From: Bacteroidales bacterium
GTDB taxonomy: Bacteria; Bacteroidota; Bacteroidia; Bacteroidales; WCHB1-69
Reading direction: 5' to 3'
Assembly: GCA_031272415.1 (NCBI GenBank)
Contig: JAISTU010000055.1
Location: 1-8,985, forward strand
DNA: 8,985 nucleotides
Part shown: positions 1 to 6,590 of the stretch, piece by piece
Position numbering within the stretch: the stretch's first letter is position 1
Layout of the letters: each line of letters begins with the position of its first letter
Position numbers and translations under genes: made by a program
The notes under the pieces: generated by a model
Database searches by the model: none
What the model was told of the DNA's origin: nothing
What the model saw: only the letters and a program-made list of their open reading frames with translations

Positions 1-110
1 TTAACATTTTCTTCCAGCAACACGCTCAATAGTCCTTCCAACACGACAAAATTTTCTTTTTGTCTTAAAATTTTCTTTACTGCCCAGTCAAAACTGATGT
101 AAGTTCCCAT
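1..110 (-). CDS. Rpn-family recombination-promoting nuclease / putative transposase, 5' end only
   Basis: Partial gene that runs off the left edge. The ATG is at 110-108 and 36 codons are visible, opening MGTYISFDWAVKKILRQK and continuing with NFVVLEGLLSVLLEENV. This start, with its ISFDWA..K.LL/IR.K.NF.VLEG.LS.LL pattern, matches from memory the N-terminus of the Bacteroidota branch of the Rpn/PD-(D/E)XK proteins usually annotated as putative transposases. Those are DNA endonucleases linked to RecA-independent recombination. The catalytic PD-(D/E)XK residues lie beyond the window, so activity cannot be judged. The start is supported by an AAAGGA Shine-Dalgarno-like sequence (complement of 118-123), 7 nt before the ATG, and by a -7 box further upstream. 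The gene diverges from glnS and sits next to a palindromic repeat. The reading frame is clear; the family call rests on 36 residues only. Confidence 0.72.
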   Translation of the reverse strand, partial: MGTYISFDWAVKKILRQKENFVVLEGLLSVLLEENV

Positions 111-156
111 AATTATATCCTTTCTTATATCTTTTTTAATGTTAAATAATATTTTA

Positions 157-164
157 CAAAAATA
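157..164 (-). promoter_or_regulatory. Probable -7 box of the Rpn-family gene
   Basis: The complement reads TATTTTTG, a match to the Bacteroidota -7 consensus TAnnTTTG. It lies 46 nt upstream of the ATG at 110, which would give a leader of about 40 nt. The preceding bases (TGTG) are the same as before the -7 boxes of glnS and pckA in this window. A clear -33 element is not visible. In such AT-rich DNA this 8-mer can occur by chance, so the call rests on position and shared context. Confidence 0.45.
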
Positions 165-215
165 CACAAAAATTTGGATTAAAAATAAAATTGAAGAAAA
201 ATAAAAAAAAAATTT

Positions 216-314
216 TTGTCTGAACTTTGATTCTAGTATGATTTATATGATTATCATGATTTTAAAATAATCATATAAATCAAAAAAAATCATTCTAAAT
301 CATAGTTCAGACAA
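216..314. repeat. 99-bp imperfect palindromic repeat, left copy
   Basis: Begins TTGTCTGAAC (216-225) and ends with its exact reverse complement GTTCAGACAA (305-314). Inside is a perfect 15-bp stem, GATTTATATGATTAT (240-254) against 267-281, around a 12-nt loop (255-266). The arms are unequal: the right arm carries about 9 extra nt near 282-290. A second copy of the same 99-bp length lies at 8861-8959. The reverse complement of this copy aligns with that one end to end, including the asymmetric extra segment, so the two copies are in opposite orientation. There is no ORF inside. This resembles a MITE-like or REP-like dispersed palindrome that could fold as a long hairpin in DNA or RNA. No target-site duplication is obvious. 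Confidence 0.85.
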
Positions 315-344
315 GGGGATTGCGGGTCGATATCGCAATGACGG
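315..344. repeat. Short GC-rich degenerate palindrome abutting the 99-bp repeat
   Basis: Directly after the 99-bp repeat the composition changes from very AT-rich to GC-rich. ATTGCG (319-324) faces CGCAAT (334-339) across a 9-nt spacer, followed by GACGG. The pattern ATTGCGGGTC...CGCAATGACG resembles palindromic repeats dispersed in many bacterial genomes, where the stem is usually longer (ATTGCGGG/CCCGCAAT). Here the right arm has lost the matching C residues, leaving 6 bp. That identification is from memory of the general pattern and is tentative. Confidence 0.35.
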
Positions 345-416
345 TGGAGAGGGGGAGGTACAGATTTTATAACAAATTAATCCCCAAAATGCAAAAAAAA
401 ATCTAAAATCGTAAAT

Positions 417-479
417 CTACACTCTACACTCTAAAAAAAAGGGTTTTTAATTTTTAATTGAAAAAATTGTGTATCTTTG
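417..479 (+). promoter_or_regulatory. glnS promoter and upstream module shared with pckA
   Basis: The -7 box is TATCTTTG (472-479), matching Bacteroidota TAnnTTTG, and transcription would start about 484-488, some 15 nt before the glnS ATG. The 36 bases 444-479 match the complement of 8790-8825 upstream of pckA at 34 of 36 positions. The similarity continues upstream more weakly, with a 2-nt gap, to the pyrimidine-rich CTACACTCTACACTCTA (417-433; 13 of 17 identical), which itself contains two tandem CTACACT units. A TTG lies 11 nt before the -7 box, too close for a standard -33 element (usually about 17-23 nt), so the -33 element is unassigned. Confidence 0.65.
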
Positions 480-499
480 TAACTTTTGGAAAAAGATAT

Positions 500-2194
500 A
501 TGGAATCAAAGCAAATAAATGAAAATGAGAATAAAACAGGTCTCAATTTTATAGAGGCTATTATCGAAAAAGACCTCAAAGAAGGCAAAAATAATGGTCA
601 GGTATATACGCGTTTTCCGCCGGAGCCAAATGGTTATCTGCACATCGGACATGCAAAATCTATCTGCTTAAATTTTGGTTTGGCTAAAAAATATAACGGC
701 AAAACCAACCTCCGTTTTGACGATACCAATCCGGTCAAAGAAGAGGTAGAATATGTAGATTCAATTAAGGAAGATATTCAATGGTTAGGATTTCAGTGGG
801 AAAAGGAGTTATATGCGTCTGATTATTTTGAACAATTGTATCAATGGGCAATTCAATTGATAAAAGAAGGCAAAGCATACGTGGATAATTTAAGTCAGGA
901 AGAGATTAGCAAAGGGCGAGGCGTGCCGACTTCTCCGGGTGTTGAAAGTCCGTATCGCAATCGCAGTGTAGAGGAAAATTTAGCATTATTTGAGTCCATG
1001 CGGGCAGGTGAATTTCCTGATGGTTATTGTGTTTTAAGGGCAAAAATAGATATGGCATCGCCTAATATGCACTTGCGAGACCCCATTATGTACCGAATTT
1101 TGCATGCCACTCACCACCGCACAGGCGATAAATGGTGCATCTATCCGATGTATGATTATGCACATGGAGAGTCCGATTCGATAGAGGGAATTACGCATTC
1201 GGTTTGTACTTTGGAATTTGAGGTGCATAGACCGCTGTATGATTGGTTTTGCAATGCTTTGAGAATACATCATCCTCAACAGATTGAATTTGCACGTCTG
1301 AATTTGAATTATACCGTTATGAGTAAGCGTAAATTGTTGCAATTGGTACAGCAAAAATACGTTTCTTCGTGGGATGACCCGCGTATGCCGACCATTTCAG
1401 GCTTGCGAAGACGCGGTTATACACCTGAATCTATACGTACTTTTGCGGAGACTGTCGGTGTGGCAAAGCGGGACAATGTGATTGATATTTCACTTTTGGA
1501 ATTTTGTGTCAGAGCCGATTTGAATAAAAAAGCACTCCGCACTATGGCAGTTTTAAATCCGATAAAATTGGTAATTGATAATTATCCAGATCATCAAGTG
1601 GAAATAATGACGGCGGTCAATAATCCCGAAGACCATTCACAAGGGATTAGAGAAGTTCCATTTTCAAAAGAGTTATGGATTGAAAAAGAAGATTTTATGG
1701 AAAATCCACCCAAAAAATTCTTCCGCCTTTCACCCGGTAATGAGGTACGATTAAAATATTCTTATATCATTCGTTGTGTGAGCGTTGAAAAAGACAGTGA
1801 TGGCAATATTACGGTTATTCATTGCATTTATTTGCCTAATACGCTCAGCGGTATGTCGGACTGCAATCGAAGAGTCAGAGGGGCAATTCATTGGTTATCT
1901 GTTGAGCATGCTCAAACGGCAGAAGTACGTCTTTTTGACAGACTTTTTAATGTTCCCAACCCTGATGATGCGGAAGAAGGAAAAACATTTATTGACTACT
2001 TAAACCCTGATTCTCTGAAAGTTGTAAAAGCATTTATTGAGCCTCAATTGTTGCAAACAGCACCTTTGTCGCACTATCAATTTGAAAGGCAAGGATATTT
2101 TTGTATTGACAAAGATTCGCAGCCTAATTGCTTGATTTTCAATAGAACAACAACGCTCAAAGATTCATGGGCAAAACAAATGTCAAAAGAATAA
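500..2194 (+). CDS. glnS: Glutaminyl-tRNA synthetase
   Basis: Cytoplasmic class I synthetase that joins glutamine to tRNA-Gln using ATP. The 564-aa product is close to the usual bacterial GlnRS length (about 550-580). It has the GlnRS form of the first ATP-binding signature, PEPNGYLHIGH (residues 41-51), rather than the P.P.G.LH.G form of GluRS, and the second signature VMSKRK (273-278). GLRRRGYTPESIR (301-313) and the two-barrel anticodon-binding part (about 340-550, with RRVRGAIHWLS near 457-467) follow the family order. The chosen start is ATG at 500. A longer reading from TTG at 458 is open, but its first codons are the promoter and -7 box, so it cannot be in the mRNA. Only a weak ribosome binding site (GGAAAAAG) precedes the ATG. 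It is the first gene of a probable operon; pdxJ starts 12 nt after its stop. Confidence 0.97.
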   Translation: MESKQINENENKTGLNFIEAIIEKDLKEGKNNGQVYTRFPPEPNGYLHIGHAKSICLNFGLAKKYNGKTNLRFDDTNPVKEEVEYVDSIKEDIQWLGFQWEKELYASDYFEQLYQWAIQLIKEGKAYVDNLSQEEISKGRGVPTSPGVESPYRNRSVEENLALFESMRAGEFPDGYCVLRAKIDMASPNMHLRDPIMYRILHATHHRTGDKWCIYPMYDYAHGESDSIEGITHSVCTLEFEVHRPLYDWFCNALRIHHPQQIEFARLNLNYTVMSKRKLLQLVQQKYVSSWDDPRMPTISGLRRRGYTPESIRTFAETVGVAKRDNVIDISLLEFCVRADLNKKALRTMAVLNPIKLVIDNYPDHQVEIMTAVNNPEDHSQGIREVPFSKELWIEKEDFMENPPKKFFRLSPGNEVRLKYSYIIRCVSVEKDSDGNITVIHCIYLPNTLSGMSDCNRRVRGAIHWLSVEHAQTAEVRLFDRLFNVPNPDDAEEGKTFIDYLNPDSLKVVKAFIEPQLLQTAPLSHYQFERQGYFCIDKDSQPNCLIFNRTTTLKDSWAKQMSKE

Positions 2195-2206
2195 AAATTG
2201 CTCACA

Positions 2207-2938
2207 ATGGCTTGCAAATTAAGTGTAAATATCAATAAAATAGCCACTTTGCGTAATGCAAGGGGAGGCAATATGCCGGATGTGATAGAAGTTGCCAAAG
2301 ATTGTCAACGCTTTGGGGCACAAGGAATTACAGTACATCCTCGCCCTGACCAAAGGCATATTCGATATGATGATGTTGAACAACTTAAAAATGTGATAAC
2401 CACAGAGTTGAACATAGAAGGCTATCCTTCAAAAACTTTTATTGAATTGGTGGAAAAAACTCAACCTGCACAAGTAACGCTCGTGCCGGACGCCCCCGAA
2501 GCAATTACGTCCAATGCAGGCTGGAATACCAAACAAAATGAATCTTTTTTGCGTGAATTAGCACAGCATTTTCAATCTTTGAACATACGAACTTCTATTT
2601 TTGTGGATGCCGATATTAGCATGGTTGAACATGCACAAAAGACCGGTTGTCAGCGAATTGAGTTATATACGGAAAATTATGCCCGCATCTATCCAACGCA
2701 ACCACAGGATGCCATTAGTGCATACATTTTGGCGGCACAAAAAGCGGAGCAGTTAGGGATAGAACTCAATGCTGGGCATGATTTAAATTTGCTTAATTTG
2801 CACTATTTTGCCTCCCAGATCCCTACTTTGAAAGAGGTTTCTATCGGTCATGCTTTGATTTGCGATGCACTCTATTATGGATTGGAAAACACCATTCAAA
2901 TGTATCTTAAATGCTTAAAAATCAATGAAAAAGTATGA
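2207..2938 (+). CDS. pdxJ: Pyridoxine 5'-phosphate synthase
   Basis: Last step of the DXP-dependent vitamin B6 pathway: condenses 1-deoxy-D-xylulose 5-phosphate with 3-amino-2-oxopropyl phosphate to give pyridoxine 5'-phosphate. The 243-aa product is a full-length TIM-barrel PdxJ. It opens KLSVNINKIATLRNARGG. Expected active-site positions are present: H44 with R46, R50 and H51 in ITVHPRPDQRHI, E71 in LNIEGYPS, and H191 in NAGHDLN; the phosphate-binding segment VSIGHALI is at 211-218. The TLVPDAPEAITSNAGW segment (91-106) is the longer variant usual in Bacteroidota, whereas E. coli has TLVPEKR. ATG at 2207 is preferred over an in-frame TTG at 2198, because family members begin just before KLSVN. 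The TGA stop overlaps the next gene's ATG (ATGA), which suggests translational coupling. Confidence 0.96.
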   Translation: MACKLSVNINKIATLRNARGGNMPDVIEVAKDCQRFGAQGITVHPRPDQRHIRYDDVEQLKNVITTELNIEGYPSKTFIELVEKTQPAQVTLVPDAPEAITSNAGWNTKQNESFLRELAQHFQSLNIRTSIFVDADISMVEHAQKTGCQRIELYTENYARIYPTQPQDAISAYILAAQKAEQLGIELNAGHDLNLLNLHYFASQIPTLKEVSIGHALICDALYYGLENTIQMYLKCLKINEKV

Positions 2939-3591
2939 TAAAAAGTAGGTTTTTGTTAAAAATATTGTTTTGCTCAATGCTGATTTTGGGGCTTTGTGGC
3001 ACTTGCACAAACAAAGCAGACAAAGAAAGAGAGCAAAAAATAGAAGTCGCATTGACACAACAGTTGCAAAAATATCCACAGTCTAATTTGCAGGACATTT
3101 ATAAAAATTTCTATCAAGACAGATTTGGCAGCGAACATATTGTAAATGAGGCAGATACACAATCCATGAGGCTGTATATTGAGTCCGAAATCACCACTTT
3201 TGTCCCCAACACACTGCCGTTAGCGGAGGCTTTGGGATGGGAGCATAATTTTGTACGCATCAACACACGCTCTGTTTCTCAAAATTTAATCACCTCCGCT
3301 CAGTTAGCAGTCGCATTTATTGAAAGTGCAACTTATACCGACAGTTTAAAGACCGCTCAATGGGTGCAAGAATGGCAACAAATTGTGTCCATAATTGAAA
3401 AAAAACAACTGCCTATTAAAAATTTTGAAAAAGATAAAACGCTCATTGACAGTCTGTTACAAATAAATCCAAAAGTCGCCATGCACCATTCTGCGGATTA
3501 TCGGCAAGCATACGCCCCGCACTATCGAATTGTAGCAATGCCGATTTTGAAACAAAAATTTCCAAAAATTGCACAACAAATTGAATATTAA
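2935..3591 (+). CDS. Conserved exported protein of unknown function, possible lipoprotein
   Basis: 218 aa. Residues 1-24 (MIKSRFLLKILFCSMLILGL then CGTC) form a signal peptide with basic start and hydrophobic core. C21 or C24 could be lipidated, but neither sits in a textbook lipobox (GLC, GTC). The mature part is soluble, mostly alpha-helical by appearance. Landmarks are LQDIYKNFYQDRFGSEHIV (about 56-74), a LGWEHNFVRIN block, a QWVQEWQ block, and near the C-terminus AMHHSADYRQAYAPHYRIV. I recognise the DIYK.F.QDRFG.EH.., GWE.NF.R.N and HHS..Y..AY.PHYRI pattern from unannotated proteins of Bacteroidales, but know no function for it. The conserved His and aromatic residues suggest an active or binding site, which is inference. 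It overlaps pdxJ by 4 nt and ends 4 nt before the iron-sulfur protein, so the three are probably co-translated. Confidence 0.85.
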   Translation: MIKSRFLLKILFCSMLILGLCGTCTNKADKEREQKIEVALTQQLQKYPQSNLQDIYKNFYQDRFGSEHIVNEADTQSMRLYIESEITTFVPNTLPLAEALGWEHNFVRINTRSVSQNLITSAQLAVAFIESATYTDSLKTAQWVQEWQQIVSIIEKKQLPIKNFEKDKTLIDSLLQINPKVAMHHSADYRQAYAPHYRIVAMPILKQKFPKIAQQIEY

Positions 3592-3595
3592 GATA

Positions 3596-5125
3596 ATGAA
3601 AAACAAAAACATTTTACGAATTTTAAGAACATTTTTTGCAGTGGCAATGCTTCTGTTGCTCACTTTTTTTATTTTGGACATATTTAACTTGCTACCCGCC
3701 TGCGTTGCGTGGCTGACAAAAATACAATTTGTCCCTGCTTTGCTGTCTCTTAATTGGCTGATTTTGATAATATTATTGCTAACAACTTTTCTTTTTGGCA
3801 GAATATATTGTTCCATCATTTGTCCTTTGGGGATTTTCCAAGATGTCATTATTCGCATTTCTAACTTATTGATTTCCAAAAGAAAACGAAAAAAAAGATT
3901 TCATTTTATCAAAAATCCAAGAATATTCCGTTTAATTCTTGCATTTTTATTTTTTGTAAGTATAGTGTGCGGTTTTGCAAGTTTATCTGCATTTATTGAA
4001 CCTTACAGCATTTATTCTCGCATTAGTGTTCATTTATGGAAACCTATTTTATTGACTATCAATAATTTATTGGCTATTTGGACAGAAAAAACAGGCAGTT
4101 ATTATTTTATTCATGAAAATATTGAACTTTTGGGTGGCTGGTTACCATTTTTTATATCAGTTGTTAGTTTATTGATAATCATTGTTTTAGCCGCAATCAA
4201 AGGACGTCTGTATTGTAATTCATTTTGTCCGGTAGGTACTCTATTAGGCTGTATATCAAAGCATTCCATTTTCAAAATTAAAATAAATACCTCCGCTTGC
4301 ACTTCTTGCAAAAGATGTGAGCATATTTGCAAATCTTCCTGCATTAACATTGACAAAAAGCAGATAGATTACACGCGTTGTGTGGCATGCTTTGATTGTT
4401 TGGGCAATTGTCCGCAACATGGTTTAAAGTTTAATTTTTCCTATAAAAAAACACAACAAGTTGATATTCAAGAAGATAGAGAAGTTGTCAACTCATCTCG
4501 AAGACAATTTTTACTCGCATCAGGAATAAGTGTAGTCGGCATGGCAAAACTAATGGCTAATACACGCAAAGAGAGGGTATTAACAATACTTGGAAATGCT
4601 ATCCCATATAAATTCTCTCCTGCAATGCCGGCGGGTGCTGTTTCTTACGAAAATCTGCATTCTCATTGCACTGCTTGTCATTTGTGTATTAGCAAATGTC
4701 CGCAAAAAGTTTTATGTCCTGCTGTCTATGAGTATGGTTTTGAGGGTTTTATGCAGCCTGTTTTGGATTTTGAAAAAGGTTTTTGTCGCTACAATTGCAC
4801 ACAATGCAGCAATATTTGTCCTACAAAAGCAATACAGCCGCTCACAGTAGAGAAAAAGCACATAACGCAGGTAGGCATTGCGATATTTAATAGATTTTAT
4901 TGCAATGTATTCACCAAAGGAGTTCATTGCGGACTTTGTGCCGAAAATTGCCCAACAGGAGCGATTACAATGCAAAATATGGATAATTCTCAACAATATC
5001 CTCTCATCAATACTCATTTATGCATAGGCTGCGGGGCTTGTGCTTATTTTTGTCCCGCTCAACCTGAAAAAGCATTGAAAATAAACGGATTACAAGAGCA
5101 TAAATCTTTGACAATCAATATATAA
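3596..5125 (+). CDS. Membrane-bound polyferredoxin, NapH-NapG-like fusion
   Basis: 509 aa. The N-terminal half looks like NapH/MauN/CcoG-type proteins: membrane segments at about 8-29, 44-67, 111-133 and 183-203, the two CxxxCP motifs CSIICP (72-77) and CNSFCP (207-212), then two [4Fe-4S] motifs (C235/238/241/245 and C262/265/268/272). A basic stretch, KRKRKKR (95-101), suggests that loop is cytoplasmic. Then comes SRRQFLL (301-307) before a hydrophobic run to about 321: a twin-arginine motif. The remainder follows the NapG order with four Cys motifs (358/361/364/368; 397/401/404/408; 436/445/448/452; 476/479/482/486). NapG and NapH together pass electrons from quinol to periplasmic reductases, so this may be both in one chain; the acceptor is unknown. 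ATG at 3596 is chosen, 4 nt after the preceding stop; a TTG at 3569 would lie inside that gene. The domain call is firm, the role tentative. Confidence 0.88.
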   Translation: MKNKNILRILRTFFAVAMLLLLTFFILDIFNLLPACVAWLTKIQFVPALLSLNWLILIILLLTTFLFGRIYCSIICPLGIFQDVIIRISNLLISKRKRKKRFHFIKNPRIFRLILAFLFFVSIVCGFASLSAFIEPYSIYSRISVHLWKPILLTINNLLAIWTEKTGSYYFIHENIELLGGWLPFFISVVSLLIIIVLAAIKGRLYCNSFCPVGTLLGCISKHSIFKIKINTSACTSCKRCEHICKSSCINIDKKQIDYTRCVACFDCLGNCPQHGLKFNFSYKKTQQVDIQEDREVVNSSRRQFLLASGISVVGMAKLMANTRKERVLTILGNAIPYKFSPAMPAGAVSYENLHSHCTACHLCISKCPQKVLCPAVYEYGFEGFMQPVLDFEKGFCRYNCTQCSNICPTKAIQPLTVEKKHITQVGIAIFNRFYCNVFTKGVHCGLCAENCPTGAITMQNMDNSQQYPLINTHLCIGCGACAYFCPAQPEKALKINGLQEHKSLTINI

Positions 5126-5149
5126 ACCAATCAAGGCTCTACATTTCTT

Positions 5150-5187
5150 CAAAAAATTGACATTTTTTGCATTTTTGGAGAAAAATG
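5150..5187. terminator. Two small AT-rich hairpins between convergent genes
   Basis: Between the stop of the iron-sulfur gene (5125) and that of the M64 peptidase (5190) lie two adjacent inverted repeats: CAAAAAAT (5150-5157) against ATTTTTTG (5162-5169) with a 4-nt loop, and CATTTTT (5170-5176) against AAAAATG (5181-5187) with loop GGAG. T- or A-runs make them usable in either direction. Both stems are nearly all A-T, so they are weak, and bidirectional termination is inferred mainly from position. Confidence 0.35.
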
Positions 5188-5189
5188 TT

Positions 5190-6590
5190 CTAAAATTTAA
5201 CAAATTTAAGCACATCTTTTGCCTTGCCGATACGGATATTAAGCAAATATACACCCGCAGGAAGAGAAGAAATATCAACAGTATTTTTGTAATGCAAAGA
5301 GGTTGTAAATCGTTCATTTTCAATAGATTGCACAATTTTTCCATCCGTAGATAAGATTTCCAAACTCAAATTATCTACCTTTTTCAAATCTATTGAAATA
5401 TTGAGCAAAGTGTTAGCCGGATTAGGATAAACATGCACTGCGTACTGATTTTGCATTTCTACAACTGCCAATTCCCTGTTTTTCAGCAATGTCCAAGCCG
5501 CAGTGTATCTATGTATATTTGCATGATAATCAACACGTAAAGCAGTATTTGTGTCTTCTACGGTGGCTTTTAAAGTGTAAATACCGTCTTCCAAATGCGG
5601 ACTCATTGTCAGCGTATCACTGCAATTGCTTGAAATTACGGCATCGTCTAAAGTCCAAATAATTTTGAGCGTATTTGGGATAGGTTTTAGCAATGAAAGT
5701 GAAAATAAAACACTGTCATTGAGCAACTTAACAGGACTTTGAGGCAAATAACCGACAATAGGCGTAACAAGTGAATGAATTTTTTCGATAATTGCCTGTG
5801 TGCAAACGCTGCAATATTCCCTGTTGAGGTAACGCATTAGACAATTTTGATGCGGGCGAAACCATTGTGCAGCAGCCCCTTCGGTGCCATATTGATAGAT
5901 ACCGACTCCATTGGTATTGAGCCAATTTTTCCAACGCACGCTGTAAGAGGATGAGGTGCGTGTCATATTAGGTTTTTCGGACGGATATGACCAATATTCA
6001 TCCGCTAAATTAGCAAAAGTATGCCCTAATTCATGCGCACAAACTTCAACACTACTGCGATTGGCAGTCATTGTAATATAGTCGCCGCCGGTGCCGCCAT
6101 ATTCTGTCGTGTTAACCAAAATCAACCTCACATCATAATCGGGAAACCACGCCGCCGTAGCCGACATAATAGTACTGCTTTTGGTTGCATAAATCGCCCG
6201 ATGTATGCCTCCGTTATCAAATGTAGAGCCAAAATAATTGTTTGGACTGCTTATAGGCAAAAGTTGGCAATTTGTGTCGCCGTCGGTTGCCGTGCGGGGG
6301 TGTTTTGCCCCTGATTGTTGCGAAACAACTCGCAATCCATACACATTGAAGTAATTTTGGTACTCTTTCCATGGCGACTTAACTAACAGATAATCAGCCA
6401 ATTGCTTTGCATCTGTTGTAAATTTTGATTGCTCACTTGCCGTATAGCCATCTGATAGTATTAAAATGTTGATACAGTGGTCTCTATCTCCACCGACATA
6501 CAAAGTATCCAAGCCAATGGGCTGCGAAAAAACATTACCGCTCCCTATCCAAAGAAGAAAAAATGCTGCCTTTTTTATAATTTTTTTCAT
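5190..6590 (-). CDS. Secreted M64-family zinc metallopeptidase with T9SS sorting domain
   Basis: 466 aa. A Sec signal peptide spans about 1-22 (cleavage probably after VFS, before QPIGL). The peptidase domain has the M64 (IgA-peptidase family) opening, with ILILSDGYTASEQSKF (42-57), and the zinc site HELGHTFANLADEY (186-199), where H186 and H190 are metal ligands and E187 the catalytic base. Cysteine pairs such as C250/C260/C263 follow. A beta-rich, Ig-like segment (about 285-360) leads to the type IX sorting domain: VYPNPANTLLNISID (387-401), LPAGVYLLNI (443-452), ending KFVKF. The protein should therefore cross the outer membrane by the Por/T9SS route and be released or anchored on the surface. 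The family name comes from IgA-cleaving members; the substrate here is unknown. Its ATG overlaps the stop of the upstream lipoprotein gene (ATGA), indicating coupled translation. Confidence 0.93.
   Translation of the reverse strand: MKKIIKKAAFFLLWIGSGNVFSQPIGLDTLYVGGDRDHCINILILSDGYTASEQSKFTTDAKQLADYLLVKSPWKEYQNYFNVYGLRVVSQQSGAKHPRTATDGDTNCQLLPISSPNNYFGSTFDNGGIHRAIYATKSSTIMSATAAWFPDYDVRLILVNTTEYGGTGGDYITMTANRSSVEVCAHELGHTFANLADEYWSYPSEKPNMTRTSSSYSVRWKNWLNTNGVGIYQYGTEGAAAQWFRPHQNCLMRYLNREYCSVCTQAIIEKIHSLVTPIVGYLPQSPVKLLNDSVLFSLSLLKPIPNTLKIIWTLDDAVISSNCSDTLTMSPHLEDGIYTLKATVEDTNTALRVDYHANIHRYTAAWTLLKNRELAVVEMQNQYAVHVYPNPANTLLNISIDLKKVDNLSLEILSTDGKIVQSIENERFTTSLHYKNTVDISSLPAGVYLLNIRIGKAKDVLKFVKF

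Larger units (their letters stand above)
111..499. other. 389-bp gene-free region between the Rpn gene and glnS
   Basis: Divergent intergenic region with no plausible gene in either strand. From left to right it holds the Shine-Dalgarno sequence and -7 box of the leftward Rpn gene, very AT-rich sequence, the 99-bp palindromic repeat (216-314), a GC-rich degenerate palindrome (315-344), a purine-rich run rich in G (345-358), AT-rich sequence, two copies of the 7-mer CTACACT (417-430), and the glnS promoter. I see no tRNA, riboswitch or small ORF. Confidence 0.7.

Noticed and set aside
216..314. CRISPR repeat or rho-independent terminator reading of the 99-bp element
   Set aside because: There is no array of regularly spaced repeats, and the element lies upstream of promoters instead of after genes; the stem is long, AT-rich and without a terminal U-run placed as in a terminator.
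111..499. tRNA or small RNA gene in the left intergenic region
   Set aside because: No cloverleaf, GTTCRAnnC T-loop or CCA-type acceptor end could be found; the only structured parts are the palindromes already listed.
1034..1354. Minus-strand open frame inside glnS (106 codons), and similar antisense frames in the other genes
   Set aside because: They lie wholly opposite well-recognised coding sequences, have no family resemblance and no promoter or ribosome binding site; they follow from codon bias of the true genes.
2198..2206. TTG start for pdxJ at 2198
   Set aside because: It adds three residues not found in the family and is less likely than ATG 2207, which places the conserved KLSVN block at the usual distance from the N-terminus.
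3569..3595. TTG start for the iron-sulfur protein at 3569, and a 22-nt overlap with the preceding gene
   Set aside because: ATG at 3596 follows the previous stop by 4 nt and directly precedes the first membrane segment; the extra nine residues are the out-of-frame tail of the upstream gene.
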